Source: Paenibacillus sp. W2I17
GTDB lineage: Bacteria > Bacillota > Bacilli > Paenibacillales > Paenibacillaceae
Direction of reading: 5' to 3'
Assembly: GCF_030815985.1 (NCBI RefSeq)
Contig: NZ_JAUSXM010000001.1
Location: 6,696,001-6,760,000 of the forward strand
Length of the DNA: 64,000 nt
How positions within the stretch are numbered: the first letter of the stretch is position 1; each line of letters starts with the position of its first letter. The notes below the pieces were generated by a model that was given only the letters and a program-made list of their open reading frames with translations, did no database searches and was not told the origin of the DNA. Positions 51,874 through 61,327 of this stretch are shown here, piece by piece. A program made the position numbers and the translations under genes.

Positions 51874-53643
51874 ATGGAGCCGATTTTAACAGTCAAAGAC
51901 CTGAGTGTGTCGTTCTCAACACGTTCTGGTGAATTTGATGCCGTTAAACATGTGAGTTTTGAACTTGGCAAAGGAGAGACGCTGGGGATCGTAGGTGAAT
52001 CGGGTAGTGGTAAGAGTGTTACCGCCCAAACCATCATGAAATTGATTCCCTCCCCGCCTTCGAAGGTCAAAAGCGGAGAAATTACTTTTCACGGGCAAGA
52101 CCTGCTGAATAAGACAGACAAACAAATGGAAGCGATTCGTGGTAAAGATATCGGTATGATCTTCCAAGATCCAATGACTTCATTGAATCCTACCATTAAA
52201 ATTGGTAAACAAATTACTGAAGTATTGCGCAAGCATCAGAACATGTCCAAACAAGCGGCGAATAAAGCGGCTTTGGAGATGCTGGAACTTGTAGGTATTA
52301 AAAATGCGGCTATTCGCATGAATCATTATCCTCACCAATTCTCTGGTGGTATGCGTCAGCGTGCAATGATTGCGATCGCGCTTGCATGTCGTCCATCCCT
52401 TCTGATTGCGGATGAGCCGACAACTGCACTTGACGTTACAATTCAGGCTCAAATTCTGGATGTCATGAAAGACATGCAGCAAAAGCTGGGAACATCGATC
52501 ATGCTGATTACGCATGACCTTGGTGTCGTAGCGGGTATGTGTGACCGTGTTGTTGTTATGAAGGAAGGCGAAGTTGTTGAAACAGGAACAACTGCTGAAA
52601 TCTTTAGTAACCCTCAACATCCATACACCATTAAATTGCTGAATGCTTTGCCTCGTCTGGACGAGCCCAAAAAGGAAAAACCAGCTCCGGCTGGTATTAT
52701 CAAAGGCAGCAATAAGCCTCTGGTACAAGTGAAAAACTTGAAACAGTACTTTAATTTGGGTAAAGGTAACATTCTCAAAGCGGTCAATGATGTAAGCTTT
52801 GATATCTTTGAAGGTGAAACACTTGGCGTTGTAGGCGAGTCCGGCTGTGGTAAATCCACAACAGGTCGTACTATTCTGCGTCTTTACGAGCCAACGGGTG
52901 GAAATGTTAACTTTAACGGAACGGATATCTACAAGTTGTCCCCGCGCAAAATGAAAGAAATGCGTAAAGATATGCAGATGATCTTCCAAGATCCGTATGC
53001 ATCCCTTAACCCGCGTTTCAACGTAATGGATATTATCGGGGAGTCCCTGGATATTCATGGCCTGGCTTCCAGCTCTAAAGAGCGTAAGAGACGAGTGGAG
53101 GAGCTGCTTGATCTGGTAGGTTTGAACCCAAGTCATGCACTGCGTTATCCACATGAATTCTCCGGTGGTCAAAGACAACGGATCGGGATTGCGCGTGCGC
53201 TTGCTGTAGACCCTAAATTCATCATCTGTGATGAGCCATTGTCTGCACTGGATGTATCCATTCAGGCGCAGGTCGTTAAATTGCTTGAAGAACTTCAGCA
53301 ACGTCTCGGCTTGACATACCTGTTTATTGCGCATGACTTGTCGATGGTTAAACATATCAGTGACCGTGTAGCTGTAATGTACATGGGTAAAGTGGTTGAG
53401 CTCGCAGAAAGTGAAGAACTGTATGCGAACCCTGTTCACCCTTACACCAAAACATTGCTTTCAGCGATCCCTGTACCTGATCCGGAAGTGGAAGCGAACA
53501 AGCGTCGCATCTTGCTGCCGGATGAGCATATGAGCCCGATTCAGAATGGATCTGGCGGTCCTGCTAATGACCCGTACAACCTGGAAAATGCTCAATTGAT
53601 TGAGGTTTCCAAAGGTCACTGGGTTGCAGAACCTTACGTATAA
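51874..53643 (+). CDS. Oligopeptide ABC transporter ATPase, OppD-OppF fusion
   Basis: 589-aa protein with two full ABC ATPase modules in one chain. First module: Walker A GESGSGKS (41-48), signature [12 protein letters not shown], Walker [14 protein letters not shown]. Second: Walker A GESGCGKS (321-328), signature [12 protein letters not shown], Walker [14 protein letters not shown]. Each ends with the oligopeptide-transporter C-terminal region ([30 protein letters not shown]). In most Bacillus opp systems these are separate OppD and OppF. AGGGGGTGGG precedes ATG 51874. Last gene of the opp operon. Confidence 0.94.
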   Translation: MEPILTVKDLSVSFSTRSGEFDAVKHVSFELGKGETLGIVGESGSGKSVTAQTIMKLIPSPPSKVKSGEITFHGQDLLNKTDKQMEAIRGKDIGMIFQDPMTSLNPTIKIGKQITEVLRKHQNMSKQAANKAALEMLELVGIKNAAIRMNHYPHQFSGGMRQRAMIAIALACRPSLLIADEPTTALDVTIQAQILDVMKDMQQKLGTSIMLITHDLGVVAGMCDRVVVMKEGEVVETGTTAEIFSNPQHPYTIKLLNALPRLDEPKKEKPAPAGIIKGSNKPLVQVKNLKQYFNLGKGNILKAVNDVSFDIFEGETLGVVGESGCGKSTTGRTILRLYEPTGGNVNFNGTDIYKLSPRKMKEMRKDMQMIFQDPYASLNPRFNVMDIIGESLDIHGLASSSKERKRRVEELLDLVGLNPSHALRYPHEFSGGQRQRIGIARALAVDPKFIICDEPLSALDVSIQAQVVKLLEELQQRLGLTYLFIAHDLSMVKHISDRVAVMYMGKVVELAESEELYANPVHPYTKTLLSAIPVPDPEVEANKRRILLPDEHMSPIQNGSGGPANDPYNLENAQLIEVSKGHWVAEPYV

Positions 53644-53683
53644 TAGAATTTCTAAAGTGATATGCTATTATTGATGTATTAAT

Positions 53684-53712
53684 TGCCGCCGACTTGTTCG
53701 GCGGTTTTTTTG
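53684..53712 (+). terminator. Rho-independent terminator after the opp operon
   Basis: CCGCCGA (53686-53692) / TCGGCGG (53698-53704), five-base loop, seven T. Confidence 0.9.
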
Positions 53713-53731
53713 TTTTTTTAATTACTTTCTT

Positions 53732-53761
53732 TTGACGAAGCGACCCTGAATTCGGTACAAT
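53732..53761 (+). promoter_or_regulatory. SigA-type promoter of bshC
   Basis: TTGACG (53732-53737), 18-bp spacer, TACAAT (53756-53761), 40 bp before the bshC start. Confidence 0.7.
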
Positions 53762-53800
53762 CAAGAAAGGCTCTTTGAAGCAGAATAGGAGGCAGACCTC

Positions 53801-55432
53801 ATGAACGGTATTACCGAGGCACTCCGCAGTGGATCTAAACTTGCAGAAGATTATATCTGTTCAAGAGATGCTGCGCGTGGCCTTTACGAGTATGACATTC
53901 GCTGGGAATCAGGACTTCAGGCGCGTGCCGAGTGGTTGGACCAATCGGAAAACACACGTATTGATCGTCGTGATCTGGCAGAGTATTTACGTATATATAA
54001 TAAACGGGTGAACGACCATGGGGAGGTTCATGCGTCCATCACACGTTTGGCAGAACAAGGTGCATTGGTGGTTACAGGAGGACAGCAAAGTGGTTTGCTC
54101 ACCGGACCACTGTTTGTCATATACAAAGCCGCCAGCGTAGTGGCAGCTGCGCGTGAAGCCGAAGAGAGGCTTCAACGCCCGGTAGTTCCAGTGTTCTGGA
54201 TCGCGGGTGAAGACCATGACTGGGATGAAGTTAACCATACGTATCTGCCTGATCACCAGGGAGACATGAAGAAAGTTAAGTTACAAGGACGATTCGCAGG
54301 AAGGGATTCTGTGAGTAATGTTCAAGTGGATACGGAACAATGGATGAATGTAATCGAACAGGTGGAACATCTGTTACCTGATACGATACATAAACCAGGA
54401 TTGATGAAATGCATCACAGAGATCCATCAATCCAGTTCGAATCTAAGTGATGCCTTTGCCCGCATGATATCTGCTTTGTTTGCCAGCAGTGGACTTGTTC
54501 TAATGGATGCATCAGATCCAGACTTGCGCAGATTGGAACAGCCTGTTTTTGAACGGCTGATCCGTAGTAATGAAGTGTTGCGTAACGCTTATATGCAAGG
54601 ATCTTCGTTGGTAGAACAAGCTGGTTATGCTATGCCTGCCGAAGTGGCGGAGGATGGAGCCAATCTGTTCTATATCCATGAAGGCGCGCGGTTGCTTTTG
54701 ACGTTGAAGGATGGCTTGTATACTGACCGTAAAGGTCTGGTTTCTTTCACAGAGGAGCGTCTGCTCCAGGAGCTGGAGGAACATCCTGAGCGCTTTAGTA
54801 ACAACGTATTAACCCGGCCATTGATGCAGGATTCCGTTTTGCCTGTAGCCGCTGTTATTTTGGGGCAAGGTGAAATTGCATATTGGGGTTTGACTCGGGA
54901 AGCATTCCGTCAGTTTGGACTGCAAATGCCCATTTTGTTGCCGCGGTTATCTTTCACCATTATGGAAGATATTCATCACAAACATATGAAACAATATGGA
55001 CTTTCTTTTCAGGATGTTCAATATCATATGGAAGAAAAGAAGGAGCAGTGGCTCGCACAGCAGGAGACGTTCCAGGTAGATGAACAGTTTGACAAGGTTC
55101 AGGAGGCGTTTCTTGATCTGTATGGACCGTTGCTAGATGAGATCGCGGAGATTCATCCTGGGCTGGAACGAATTGGCGATACCAATTTGAGTAAAATCAA
55201 CGAGCAAATGCAGTATCTGAAGCAACAGACTCACAAAGCTATCGAAGATAAACATAATGTGAGTCTAAGGCACTGGAACGGCATTCAGAACTCCTTATTC
55301 CCAACGGGCAAACCACAGGAACGAGTACATAATGCACTCTTTTACCTGAATCGTTATGGCACCGAGTGGATCGATGAACTGATTAAGGCCTCAAGTGAAT
55401 TCCTTGGAGAGCACAAGGTTATTGCACTATAG
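53801..55432 (+). CDS. bshC: Putative bacillithiol cysteine-adding enzyme BshC
   Basis: 543-aa protein, the normal length for BshC, which attaches cysteine to GlcN-malate as the last step of bacillithiol synthesis. Nucleotide-binding segments VVTGGQQSGLLTGPLFVIYKA (about 89-109; seen as GGQQSGLLTGPLFVIYKA) and PVFWIAGEDHDWDEVNHTY are family marks, and a coiled coil is at about 410-500. AGGAGGCAG at 53786-53795 precedes the ATG. It lies in the panE-to-mraZ interval as in Bacillus, though opp and ahcY are interposed here. Confidence 0.92.
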   Translation: MNGITEALRSGSKLAEDYICSRDAARGLYEYDIRWESGLQARAEWLDQSENTRIDRRDLAEYLRIYNKRVNDHGEVHASITRLAEQGALVVTGGQQSGLLTGPLFVIYKAASVVAAAREAEERLQRPVVPVFWIAGEDHDWDEVNHTYLPDHQGDMKKVKLQGRFAGRDSVSNVQVDTEQWMNVIEQVEHLLPDTIHKPGLMKCITEIHQSSSNLSDAFARMISALFASSGLVLMDASDPDLRRLEQPVFERLIRSNEVLRNAYMQGSSLVEQAGYAMPAEVAEDGANLFYIHEGARLLLTLKDGLYTDRKGLVSFTEERLLQELEEHPERFSNNVLTRPLMQDSVLPVAAVILGQGEIAYWGLTREAFRQFGLQMPILLPRLSFTIMEDIHHKHMKQYGLSFQDVQYHMEEKKEQWLAQQETFQVDEQFDKVQEAFLDLYGPLLDEIAEIHPGLERIGDTNLSKINEQMQYLKQQTHKAIEDKHNVSLRHWNGIQNSLFPTGKPQERVHNALFYLNRYGTEWIDELIKASSEFLGEHKVIAL

Positions 55433-55476
55433 AGTCCTTTATAATAGAAGAAACAGATAAACGAGGAGGATATGAA

Positions 55477-56742
55477 ATGACTACACCTGCATTGCAAAAC
55501 AGTATTGTTAAAGATATGGGACTCGCTTCAGAGGGTCACCTGAAAATTGATTGGGTAGAAGCCCATATGCCGGTACTGAACCGCATTCGTCGCCAGTTCG
55601 AACAGGATCTGCCCTTCAAAGGTTTGAAGGTTGCGATTTGTCTTCATCTGGAAGCGAAAACAGCTTACTTGGCAAAAGTGATCCAAGCTGGTGGTGCAGA
55701 AGTAACAATTACGCATAGCAATCCATTGTCTACACAAGATGATGTTTGCGCAGCATTGGTGGAAGACGGGGTTACGGTGTATGCGAAGTACAATCCGGAG
55801 CCTGCGGAATTCAAATCACTGCAACTGCGTGCGCTTGAGGTGAAGCCTGATCTCATTATTGATGATGGTGGAGACTTTGCAACCATTATTGCATCCGAGC
55901 GCCCTGACCTCGCAGCAACAATTCGCGGAGGAGCAGAAGAAACGACAACGGGTATTATTCGTTTGAAAGCATTGGCGAAAGAAGGCCAATTGAAGTTTCC
56001 GATGGTTGCGGTTAATGACGCATACTGCAAGTATCTGTTTGACAATCGCTACGGTACTGGACAATCTGCATTCGACGGGATTATTCGTACAACCAACCTG
56101 GTTATCGCTGGTAAAAACGTAGTGGTAGCAGGTTATGGCTGGTGTGGTAAAGGTGTAGCGATGCGCGCCAAAGGTCTTGGTGCGAATGTGATCGTAACCG
56201 AAATCGATCCAATCAAAGCGGTAGAAGCACACATGGACGGGTTCCGGGTCATGACGATGGTGGAAGCCGCCAAATTGGGCGATTTCTTTATCGCAGTTAC
56301 AGGCAATAAGGATGTTATCACAGGTGAGCATTACGATGTGATGAAGGATGGAGCGATCCTGAGTAATGCGGGTCACTTTGATGTTGAAGTGAATAAACCT
56401 GAACTGGCTAAACGTTCGGAATCGATTCGCACAGTTCGTCGCAACATTGAGGAATATCGTTTCAAAGATGGTCGTAAAATGTATCTTCTTGCAGAAGGTC
56501 GTCTTGTGAACCTGGGTGCAGCAGATGGTCACCCTGCCGAAATCATGGATACGACGTTTGCCCTGCAGGCACTTGGTCTGCGTTATGTAAGTGAGAATTA
56601 TGAAGACTTGGGTAAAAACGTTGTTAATGTACCTTATGATATTGACCAGCAGGTTGCCAGCTATAAACTTGAAAGCCTGAATATTGGCATCGACTCCTTG
56701 TCAGCTGAGCAAGAGAAATACCTGGATAGCTGGAAATTTTAA
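55477..56742 (+). CDS. ahcY: S-adenosylhomocysteinase
   Basis: 421-aa NAD-dependent enzyme splitting S-adenosylhomocysteine into homocysteine and adenosine. The NAD Rossmann motif is VVVAGYGWCGKGVAMRAKGLGA. Substrate-binding blocks include CLHLEAKTAYL, GGAEETTTGIIRLK and NDAYCKYLFDNRYGTGQS, and the end is the usual LSAEQEKYLDSW. The family is typical of archaea and many bacteria, while Bacillus uses MTA/SAH nucleosidase with LuxS instead. CGAGGAGGAT precedes ATG 55477. TATAAT at 55440-55445 may be its -10. Confidence 0.92.
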   Translation: MTTPALQNSIVKDMGLASEGHLKIDWVEAHMPVLNRIRRQFEQDLPFKGLKVAICLHLEAKTAYLAKVIQAGGAEVTITHSNPLSTQDDVCAALVEDGVTVYAKYNPEPAEFKSLQLRALEVKPDLIIDDGGDFATIIASERPDLAATIRGGAEETTTGIIRLKALAKEGQLKFPMVAVNDAYCKYLFDNRYGTGQSAFDGIIRTTNLVIAGKNVVVAGYGWCGKGVAMRAKGLGANVIVTEIDPIKAVEAHMDGFRVMTMVEAAKLGDFFIAVTGNKDVITGEHYDVMKDGAILSNAGHFDVEVNKPELAKRSESIRTVRRNIEEYRFKDGRKMYLLAEGRLVNLGAADGHPAEIMDTTFALQALGLRYVSENYEDLGKNVVNVPYDIDQQVASYKLESLNIGIDSLSAEQEKYLDSWKF

Positions 56743-56851
56743 GCAATATCCAATAATTACAAGCTGATGAAATGGTTCAATAGGTATAGAATGGTTTATT
56801 GATGATATGGCTCATGTGCGGGTAGACATACGATTGCCCGTTTAAGGGAAG

Positions 56852-56892
56852 CGTCTTTGATCCTGAGTGACAGGATCAAGGACGTTTTTTTA
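56852..56892 (+). terminator. Rho-independent terminator after ahcY
   Basis: CGTCTTTGATCCTG (56852-56865) / CAGGATCAAGGACG (56871-56884), five-base loop, T-run to 56891. Confidence 0.92.
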
Positions 56893-56951
56893 TGCTGTAA
56901 AATTAAAAAATCAAGTCATGCAAGAAGGGTTTTGATTTTTTTGTGCGAATC

Positions 56952-56999
56952 TATTATGCTTAGGTGGTGGAAAGTGGGGCAAAGTGGGAGAAACGGGTG
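56952..56999 (+). promoter_or_regulatory. mraZ promoter with TGGG-type MraZ operator repeats
   Basis: A -10-like TATTAT (56952-56957) is followed by G-rich boxes with 10-bp periodicity: TGGTGG (56965), TGGGGC (56975), TGGGAG (56985), CGGGTG (56994). Autoregulation of the dcw cluster by MraZ at tandem TGGG repeats is established in other bacteria. Confidence 0.65.
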
Positions 57000-57015
57000 A
57001 GGAGTGAGTGGGCCA

Positions 57016-57453
57016 ATGTTTATGGGGGAGTTCCAACATAGCATTGATGATAAGGGTCGGATTATCATTCCGGCTAAATTCCGCGAATCTCTGGGACCGT
57101 CTTTCGTTGTCACACGGGGTTTGGACCAGTGTCTTTTCGTGTACCCCATGGAGGAGTGGGGGGTCATGGAACAGAAGCTCAAAGCACTGCCATTGATGAA
57201 ATCTGATGCACGTGCGTTTACCCGGTTTTTTTTCTCGGGTGCAACCGAATGTGAACTGGACAAACAGGGCAGGGTAAATCTGCCGGGCAATTTAAGAGAG
57301 TATGCCAAGCTGGACAAGGATTGTGTTGTTCTTGGCGTGTCGAACCGGGTGGAGATTTGGAGCAAAGGCATATGGGAGAGTTATTTCAATCAATCCGAAG
57401 AAGCATTCAACGACATTGCCGAAAAGCTGGTCGATTTTAATTTTGATTTATAA
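57016..57453 (+). CDS. mraZ: Transcriptional regulator MraZ
   Basis: 145-aa AbrB-like DNA-binding protein, first gene of the dcw cluster. Two swapped-hairpin repeats are visible: [17 protein letters not shown] near the N-terminus and [18 protein letters not shown] near residue 90. [16 protein letters not shown] is highly conserved. It forms ring oligomers and represses its own promoter. ATG 57016 (MFMGEFQHS) is the family start; GAGGAG at 56999-57004 is upstream. An in-frame GTG at 57004 is too close to that site. Confidence 0.96.
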   Translation: MFMGEFQHSIDDKGRIIIPAKFRESLGPSFVVTRGLDQCLFVYPMEEWGVMEQKLKALPLMKSDARAFTRFFFSGATECELDKQGRVNLPGNLREYAKLDKDCVVLGVSNRVEIWSKGIWESYFNQSEEAFNDIAEKLVDFNFDL

Positions 57454-57471
57454 AGTCAGGAGGGGTGCAGG

Positions 57472-58422
57472 TTGTTTCACCACATAACCGTACTCAAAGA
57501 AGAGGCAACAGAGGGATTAAACATCAAGCAGGACGGTATATACGTGGACTGCACTTTAGGCGGTGGCGGACATAGCTCCGTGATTGCTTCCAAGCTCGGT
57601 CCAGGGGGACGTCTGATCGCACTTGATCAGGATGATTGGGCTTTGGATAATGCTCGCGAGAAGCTCGCAGCTTATGGAGAACGTGTAACATTGGTGAAAA
57701 CCAATTTTCGGGATCTGGAACAGGTACTCAAGGATCTGGATGTACCAATGAAGGATGGTGCACCACAGGTCGACGGTATTTTGTACGACTTGGGTGTGTC
57801 ATCCCCGCAATTTGATGAAGGAGAACGTGGATTCAGCTACAATCACGATGCTCCGCTCGATATGCGAATGGACCAGGATGCAATGCTGACGGCCAAAGAG
57901 ATTGTGAATGAGTGGCCAGAAGAAGAGATTGCTCGAATTTTGTATCGCTATGGTGAAGAGAAATTTTCGAGGAGAATTGCCCGTGTTATCGTCGGAAAAC
58001 GAGCGCAGTCTACCATTGAGACAACAGGTGAACTCGTGGAACTGATCAAGGAAGGCATCCCGGCGGCAGCTCGCCGTACTGGTGGACATCCTGCCAAACG
58101 CAGCTTCCAGGCATTACGCATTGCCGTCAACGATGAGTTGGGTGCGTTTGAAGAAGGCTTGCATCAGGCTGTTCGTTGTCTGGCACCAGGAGGACGTGTA
58201 TCTGTTATTACCTTCCACTCCCTTGAGGATCGGATATGTAAACAGATTTTCAGCAGTTATCTGGAAAAATGTACATGTCCACCCGATTTTCCGTTGTGTG
58301 TATGCGGCGGCAAGGGGACCCTGCGTTTAGTTAACAGAAAACCGTTGATTCCAACGGAAACGGAATTGACCGAAAATTCACGTGCTCGTTCAGCCAAGCT
58401 GCGCGTAGCCGAGAAATTGTAG
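57472..58422 (+). CDS. rsmH: 16S rRNA (cytosine1402-N4)-methyltransferase RsmH
   Basis: 316-aa SAM-dependent methyltransferase (formerly MraW). The SAM site is [15 protein letters not shown] (about residues 23-37). Further family motifs: [28 protein letters not shown], and [18 protein letters not shown] with [13 protein letters not shown]. Together with RsmI it makes m4Cm1402 in the ribosomal P site. The start is TTG 57472 after AGGAGGGGTG (57458-57467). Co-transcribed with mraZ. Confidence 0.96.
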   Translation: MFHHITVLKEEATEGLNIKQDGIYVDCTLGGGGHSSVIASKLGPGGRLIALDQDDWALDNAREKLAAYGERVTLVKTNFRDLEQVLKDLDVPMKDGAPQVDGILYDLGVSSPQFDEGERGFSYNHDAPLDMRMDQDAMLTAKEIVNEWPEEEIARILYRYGEEKFSRRIARVIVGKRAQSTIETTGELVELIKEGIPAAARRTGGHPAKRSFQALRIAVNDELGAFEEGLHQAVRCLAPGGRVSVITFHSLEDRICKQIFSSYLEKCTCPPDFPLCVCGGKGTLRLVNRKPLIPTETELTENSRARSAKLRVAEKL

Positions 58423-58449
58423 ATCAAGAGTGGAGGAGAGAATCGGAGT

Positions 58450-58878
58450 ATGGCATATACACGTGGTAATCTCGCTGTAAAAGAAAAAGCGTCCCAGGAA
58501 CGTGTGACCCAGCAACGATACAAAGAAACCACCAAAGTGGTGACCCGTCGTACGGGTCTTCCGGCACGCGAGAAGATTTTGTATCTGATTACCCTGGTTG
58601 CAGTTATCCTTGTTGGAGGAGCCTTGATGTCTCGTTATGCTCATATCTATGATCTGAACAAGCAGGCGCAGTCCACTATTTCGGATATCAAGGTGTATGA
58701 AAAGACGATTGCAGACCTGCAGGTGGAAAAAGAAACATTGAACAACCAGGTCATCGAAAATGCAAAACAACTTGGTTACGTTGAAGCTTCCGGTAAGGAT
58801 GTCATTTATGTACCTCGCTCAACAAGTACGAAATCAACTGGTACTGAATCGTCCTCAAATACAGCAAGCAGTAAGTAA
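58450..58878 (+). CDS. ftsL: Cell division protein FtsL
   Basis: 142-aa bitopic division protein. A basic cytoplasmic part of about 40 residues, one helix (ILYLITLVAVILVGGALMS, about 41-59), then an extracellular leucine-zipper-like coiled coil (INDLNKQAQSTISDIKVYEK region, about 66-110) and a Ser/Thr-rich tail. With DivIB and DivIC it activates the septal synthase. Identified from topology and position between rsmH and pbpB, as sequence conservation in FtsL is low. GGAGGAGAG at 58431-58439 precedes the ATG. Confidence 0.88.
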   Translation: MAYTRGNLAVKEKASQERVTQQRYKETTKVVTRRTGLPAREKILYLITLVAVILVGGALMSRYAHIYDLNKQAQSTISDIKVYEKTIADLQVEKETLNNQVIENAKQLGYVEASGKDVIYVPRSTSTKSTGTESSSNTASSK

Positions 58879-58890
58879 AGAGGTGTTCCG

Positions 58891-61233
58891 ATGATAAAAA
58901 GAATAAAGATGCGCACGTTGCTTATAGGGGGATGTATTACCCTCTTTTTTCTTGTACTCGTAACCCGAATCTTTTTCATTCAAGTTGTGAATGGCGGTGT
59001 ATGGCAGGAACGGGCAGCCGGTTTGGTAGAGCGGGAACAGACGATTAAGGCTGCACGTGGAACGATTACGGATCGAAATGGAAATATTTTGGCTACTGAT
59101 GCCCCTGCGTATACGGTTTCTGTTAATCCGTTATTAATTAATGAACTCGGAATTCAGGATGTTGTTACGGAGAAACTCTCTACCCTTCTTGGGAAAAATG
59201 AGAGTGAGATGCGCGCTCTGGTCACAGCGAAGAAAAAAGATGGTGAGTTTTTTCAGCAGCGTGAAGTACGCAGTGAAGGATATAAAATAAGTCCTGAACT
59301 TGCGGCACAAGTCAACGAGTTGCGTGAAGAACTGCATGATGAATATAAGGCGCGTAATGCAATTGTGATGGCTCAGGAGTCGAAGCGTTTTTACCCTGAA
59401 GAAACACTTGCTTCTCACCTCTTGGGATATATGAGCCGTGATGGGAAAGCTGTCAATGGACTTGAAGTCTCATATGATGAAGCACTGACAGGTACAGATG
59501 GATATCTGAATTATCAGAAGGATGCCAAAGGCATTAAACTTCCGGATTCACAGGATAACTATCTGCCACCTCAGAACGGTAAGAACCTTACGCTGACCAT
59601 CGATGATACGATCCAGTTCTACATTGAGGATGCAATGAAAGAAGCCGTTGCCAAGTATAATCCATTGAGCATGACGGTCATTGCTGCGGACCCAAACACC
59701 ATGGAAATTCTGGGGATGGCGAACTGGCCAACCTTTAACCCGAATACGTATGGAAGTACACCTGATCAAAAGAATTTTATCAACCATGCTACTCAATCCA
59801 TCTATGAGCCAGGTAGTACATTCAAAATAGTTACGCTAGCAGGGGCTGTTGAAGAAAAACTCTTTGATCCCAATGCAAGTTTTGAATCCAAACGCATGTA
59901 TATCGGTGGTTTCCCGATTAGTGATAATGGTCATGCCTATGGTTGGATCTCGTATCTAGAAGGTGTTAAACGGTCAAGTAACATTGCTTTTGTTAACTTG
60001 GGTTACAACATGCTTGGCGGTGAACGTCTGCGTCATTACATAGACGAATTCGGTTTCGGCAAAAAGACGGGTATTGATCTGCCAAATGAGGCAGCGTCCC
60101 CGATCAAGCCACTGGTTTACAAATCCGAGATTGCCACGGCAGCCTATGGGCATGGTCTTGTACAGGTAACACCAATTCAACAGGTCGCAGCCATCTCTGC
60201 GATTGCCAACGGCGGCAAATTGCTGGAGCCGCATCTGGTGAAGGAGATCAAGAACCCGAATGATGGAACAACGGAAGTCATCAAACCCAAAGTTGTCCGT
60301 CAGGTGATTTCCAAGGAATCTTCCAAACTGGTGAGTGGTTATCTGGAACAAGTGGTTGCAGATCAGACGATTGGTACCGGTCGTAACGCCTATATTGAAG
60401 GTTACCGTGTAGCTGGTAAGACAGGTACGGCAAGAAAGGTTGTTAACGGAGCATACAGCAAGTCGAAAGACGTTGTATCGTTTATTGGATTCGCGCCCGT
60501 GAATAATCCGAAGATTGCTATACTTGTTGTCATTGACCAACCGGATGGAACCAACATTGGGGGAGGAACTGCAGCTGCCCCAGTGTTCAAAAAGATTGTC
60601 AGCCAGACTCTTCAATACATGGGAATACCCAAAGATACAGCCAAAACTCCTGACAAAAAGTCAAAAGAAGTCTCTGTCGTGCAAGCCAAGGCGCCTGACT
60701 TGAGTGGCAAGACAGCCAAACAAGCCAGAAGCCAGCTTCTAAGCGCAGGTATTGCTTATGTTACTCTTGGTCAAGGTGATAATGTAATTCGGCAGTATCC
60801 GGTTGCTGGCGCCTCTATGAATCCAGGCCAACGAATCTATCTGCTAACGGAAGAAAGCAGCAAGATGAAGATTCCCGATCTAACAGGTGAATCTCTGCGT
60901 GATGCCCTTGAAGTACTTTCTCTCATGAAGGTGGGGGTTACGGTCAAGGGTGAGGGCTATGTCGTGAAGCAAACCGAGCAGGTCGCAGGTGAGCAGAGAA
61001 CTGTACAGTTGAACTTGCAAACTGCCAAAGCTGCAGTGACAGGTATAGCCGATGAGGCTCCGATCTCTTCTGATCCGTCGTCAGAAGCTGAAGTGAAGGA
61101 ACAAGAGCCTTCGGGCGGAGAAGCTAAAACCGACGAAACAGACGGAACAGAAGAAACAGATAACAACAAAGCTCCTGCCAATGAATCCGAATCCTCTGAC
61201 GATCCAGCAACAAACGGAGCTTCGCTTCCTTAG
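58891..61233 (+). CDS. pbpB: Penicillin-binding protein 2B-type septal transpeptidase with PASTA domains
   Basis: 780-aa class B PBP for septal peptidoglycan. One anchor helix at about 8-30; dimerisation domain; transpeptidase domain with SxxK at S309 (EPGSTFKIV), SxN at S362 (RSSNIAF) and KTGT at K510. Two PASTA repeats follow (from KAPDLSGKTAKQARSQLL and KIPDLTGESLRDALEVLS). The last ~65 residues are an acidic, low-complexity Ser/Glu/Asp/Thr tail absent from typical PBP2B, making the protein longer than the Bacillus enzyme. 12 bp after ftsL. AAGAGGTG is the ribosome binding site. Confidence 0.94.
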   Translation: MIKRIKMRTLLIGGCITLFFLVLVTRIFFIQVVNGGVWQERAAGLVEREQTIKAARGTITDRNGNILATDAPAYTVSVNPLLINELGIQDVVTEKLSTLLGKNESEMRALVTAKKKDGEFFQQREVRSEGYKISPELAAQVNELREELHDEYKARNAIVMAQESKRFYPEETLASHLLGYMSRDGKAVNGLEVSYDEALTGTDGYLNYQKDAKGIKLPDSQDNYLPPQNGKNLTLTIDDTIQFYIEDAMKEAVAKYNPLSMTVIAADPNTMEILGMANWPTFNPNTYGSTPDQKNFINHATQSIYEPGSTFKIVTLAGAVEEKLFDPNASFESKRMYIGGFPISDNGHAYGWISYLEGVKRSSNIAFVNLGYNMLGGERLRHYIDEFGFGKKTGIDLPNEAASPIKPLVYKSEIATAAYGHGLVQVTPIQQVAAISAIANGGKLLEPHLVKEIKNPNDGTTEVIKPKVVRQVISKESSKLVSGYLEQVVADQTIGTGRNAYIEGYRVAGKTGTARKVVNGAYSKSKDVVSFIGFAPVNNPKIAILVVIDQPDGTNIGGGTAAAPVFKKIVSQTLQYMGIPKDTAKTPDKKSKEVSVVQAKAPDLSGKTAKQARSQLLSAGIAYVTLGQGDNVIRQYPVAGASMNPGQRIYLLTEESSKMKIPDLTGESLRDALEVLSLMKVGVTVKGEGYVVKQTEQVAGEQRTVQLNLQTAKAAVTGIADEAPISSDPSSEAEVKEQEPSGGEAKTDETDGTEETDNNKAPANESESSDDPATNGASLP

Positions 61234-61327
61234 GGAGCTATGACAGCTTGTTCTAACCCCCGGTTGTCCTGAATATTCATGAATGGAACGAATGTCATGA
61301 TTTTGGGACGAGTGGGGGGATCTTTTC

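Noticed and set aside
52180..53439. 419-codon open frame on the minus strand
   Set aside because: Lies wholly opposite the oppDF fusion gene. Translation shows no known domain and is rich in His, Arg, Cys and Phe as expected from the complement of a coding strand with biased codons.
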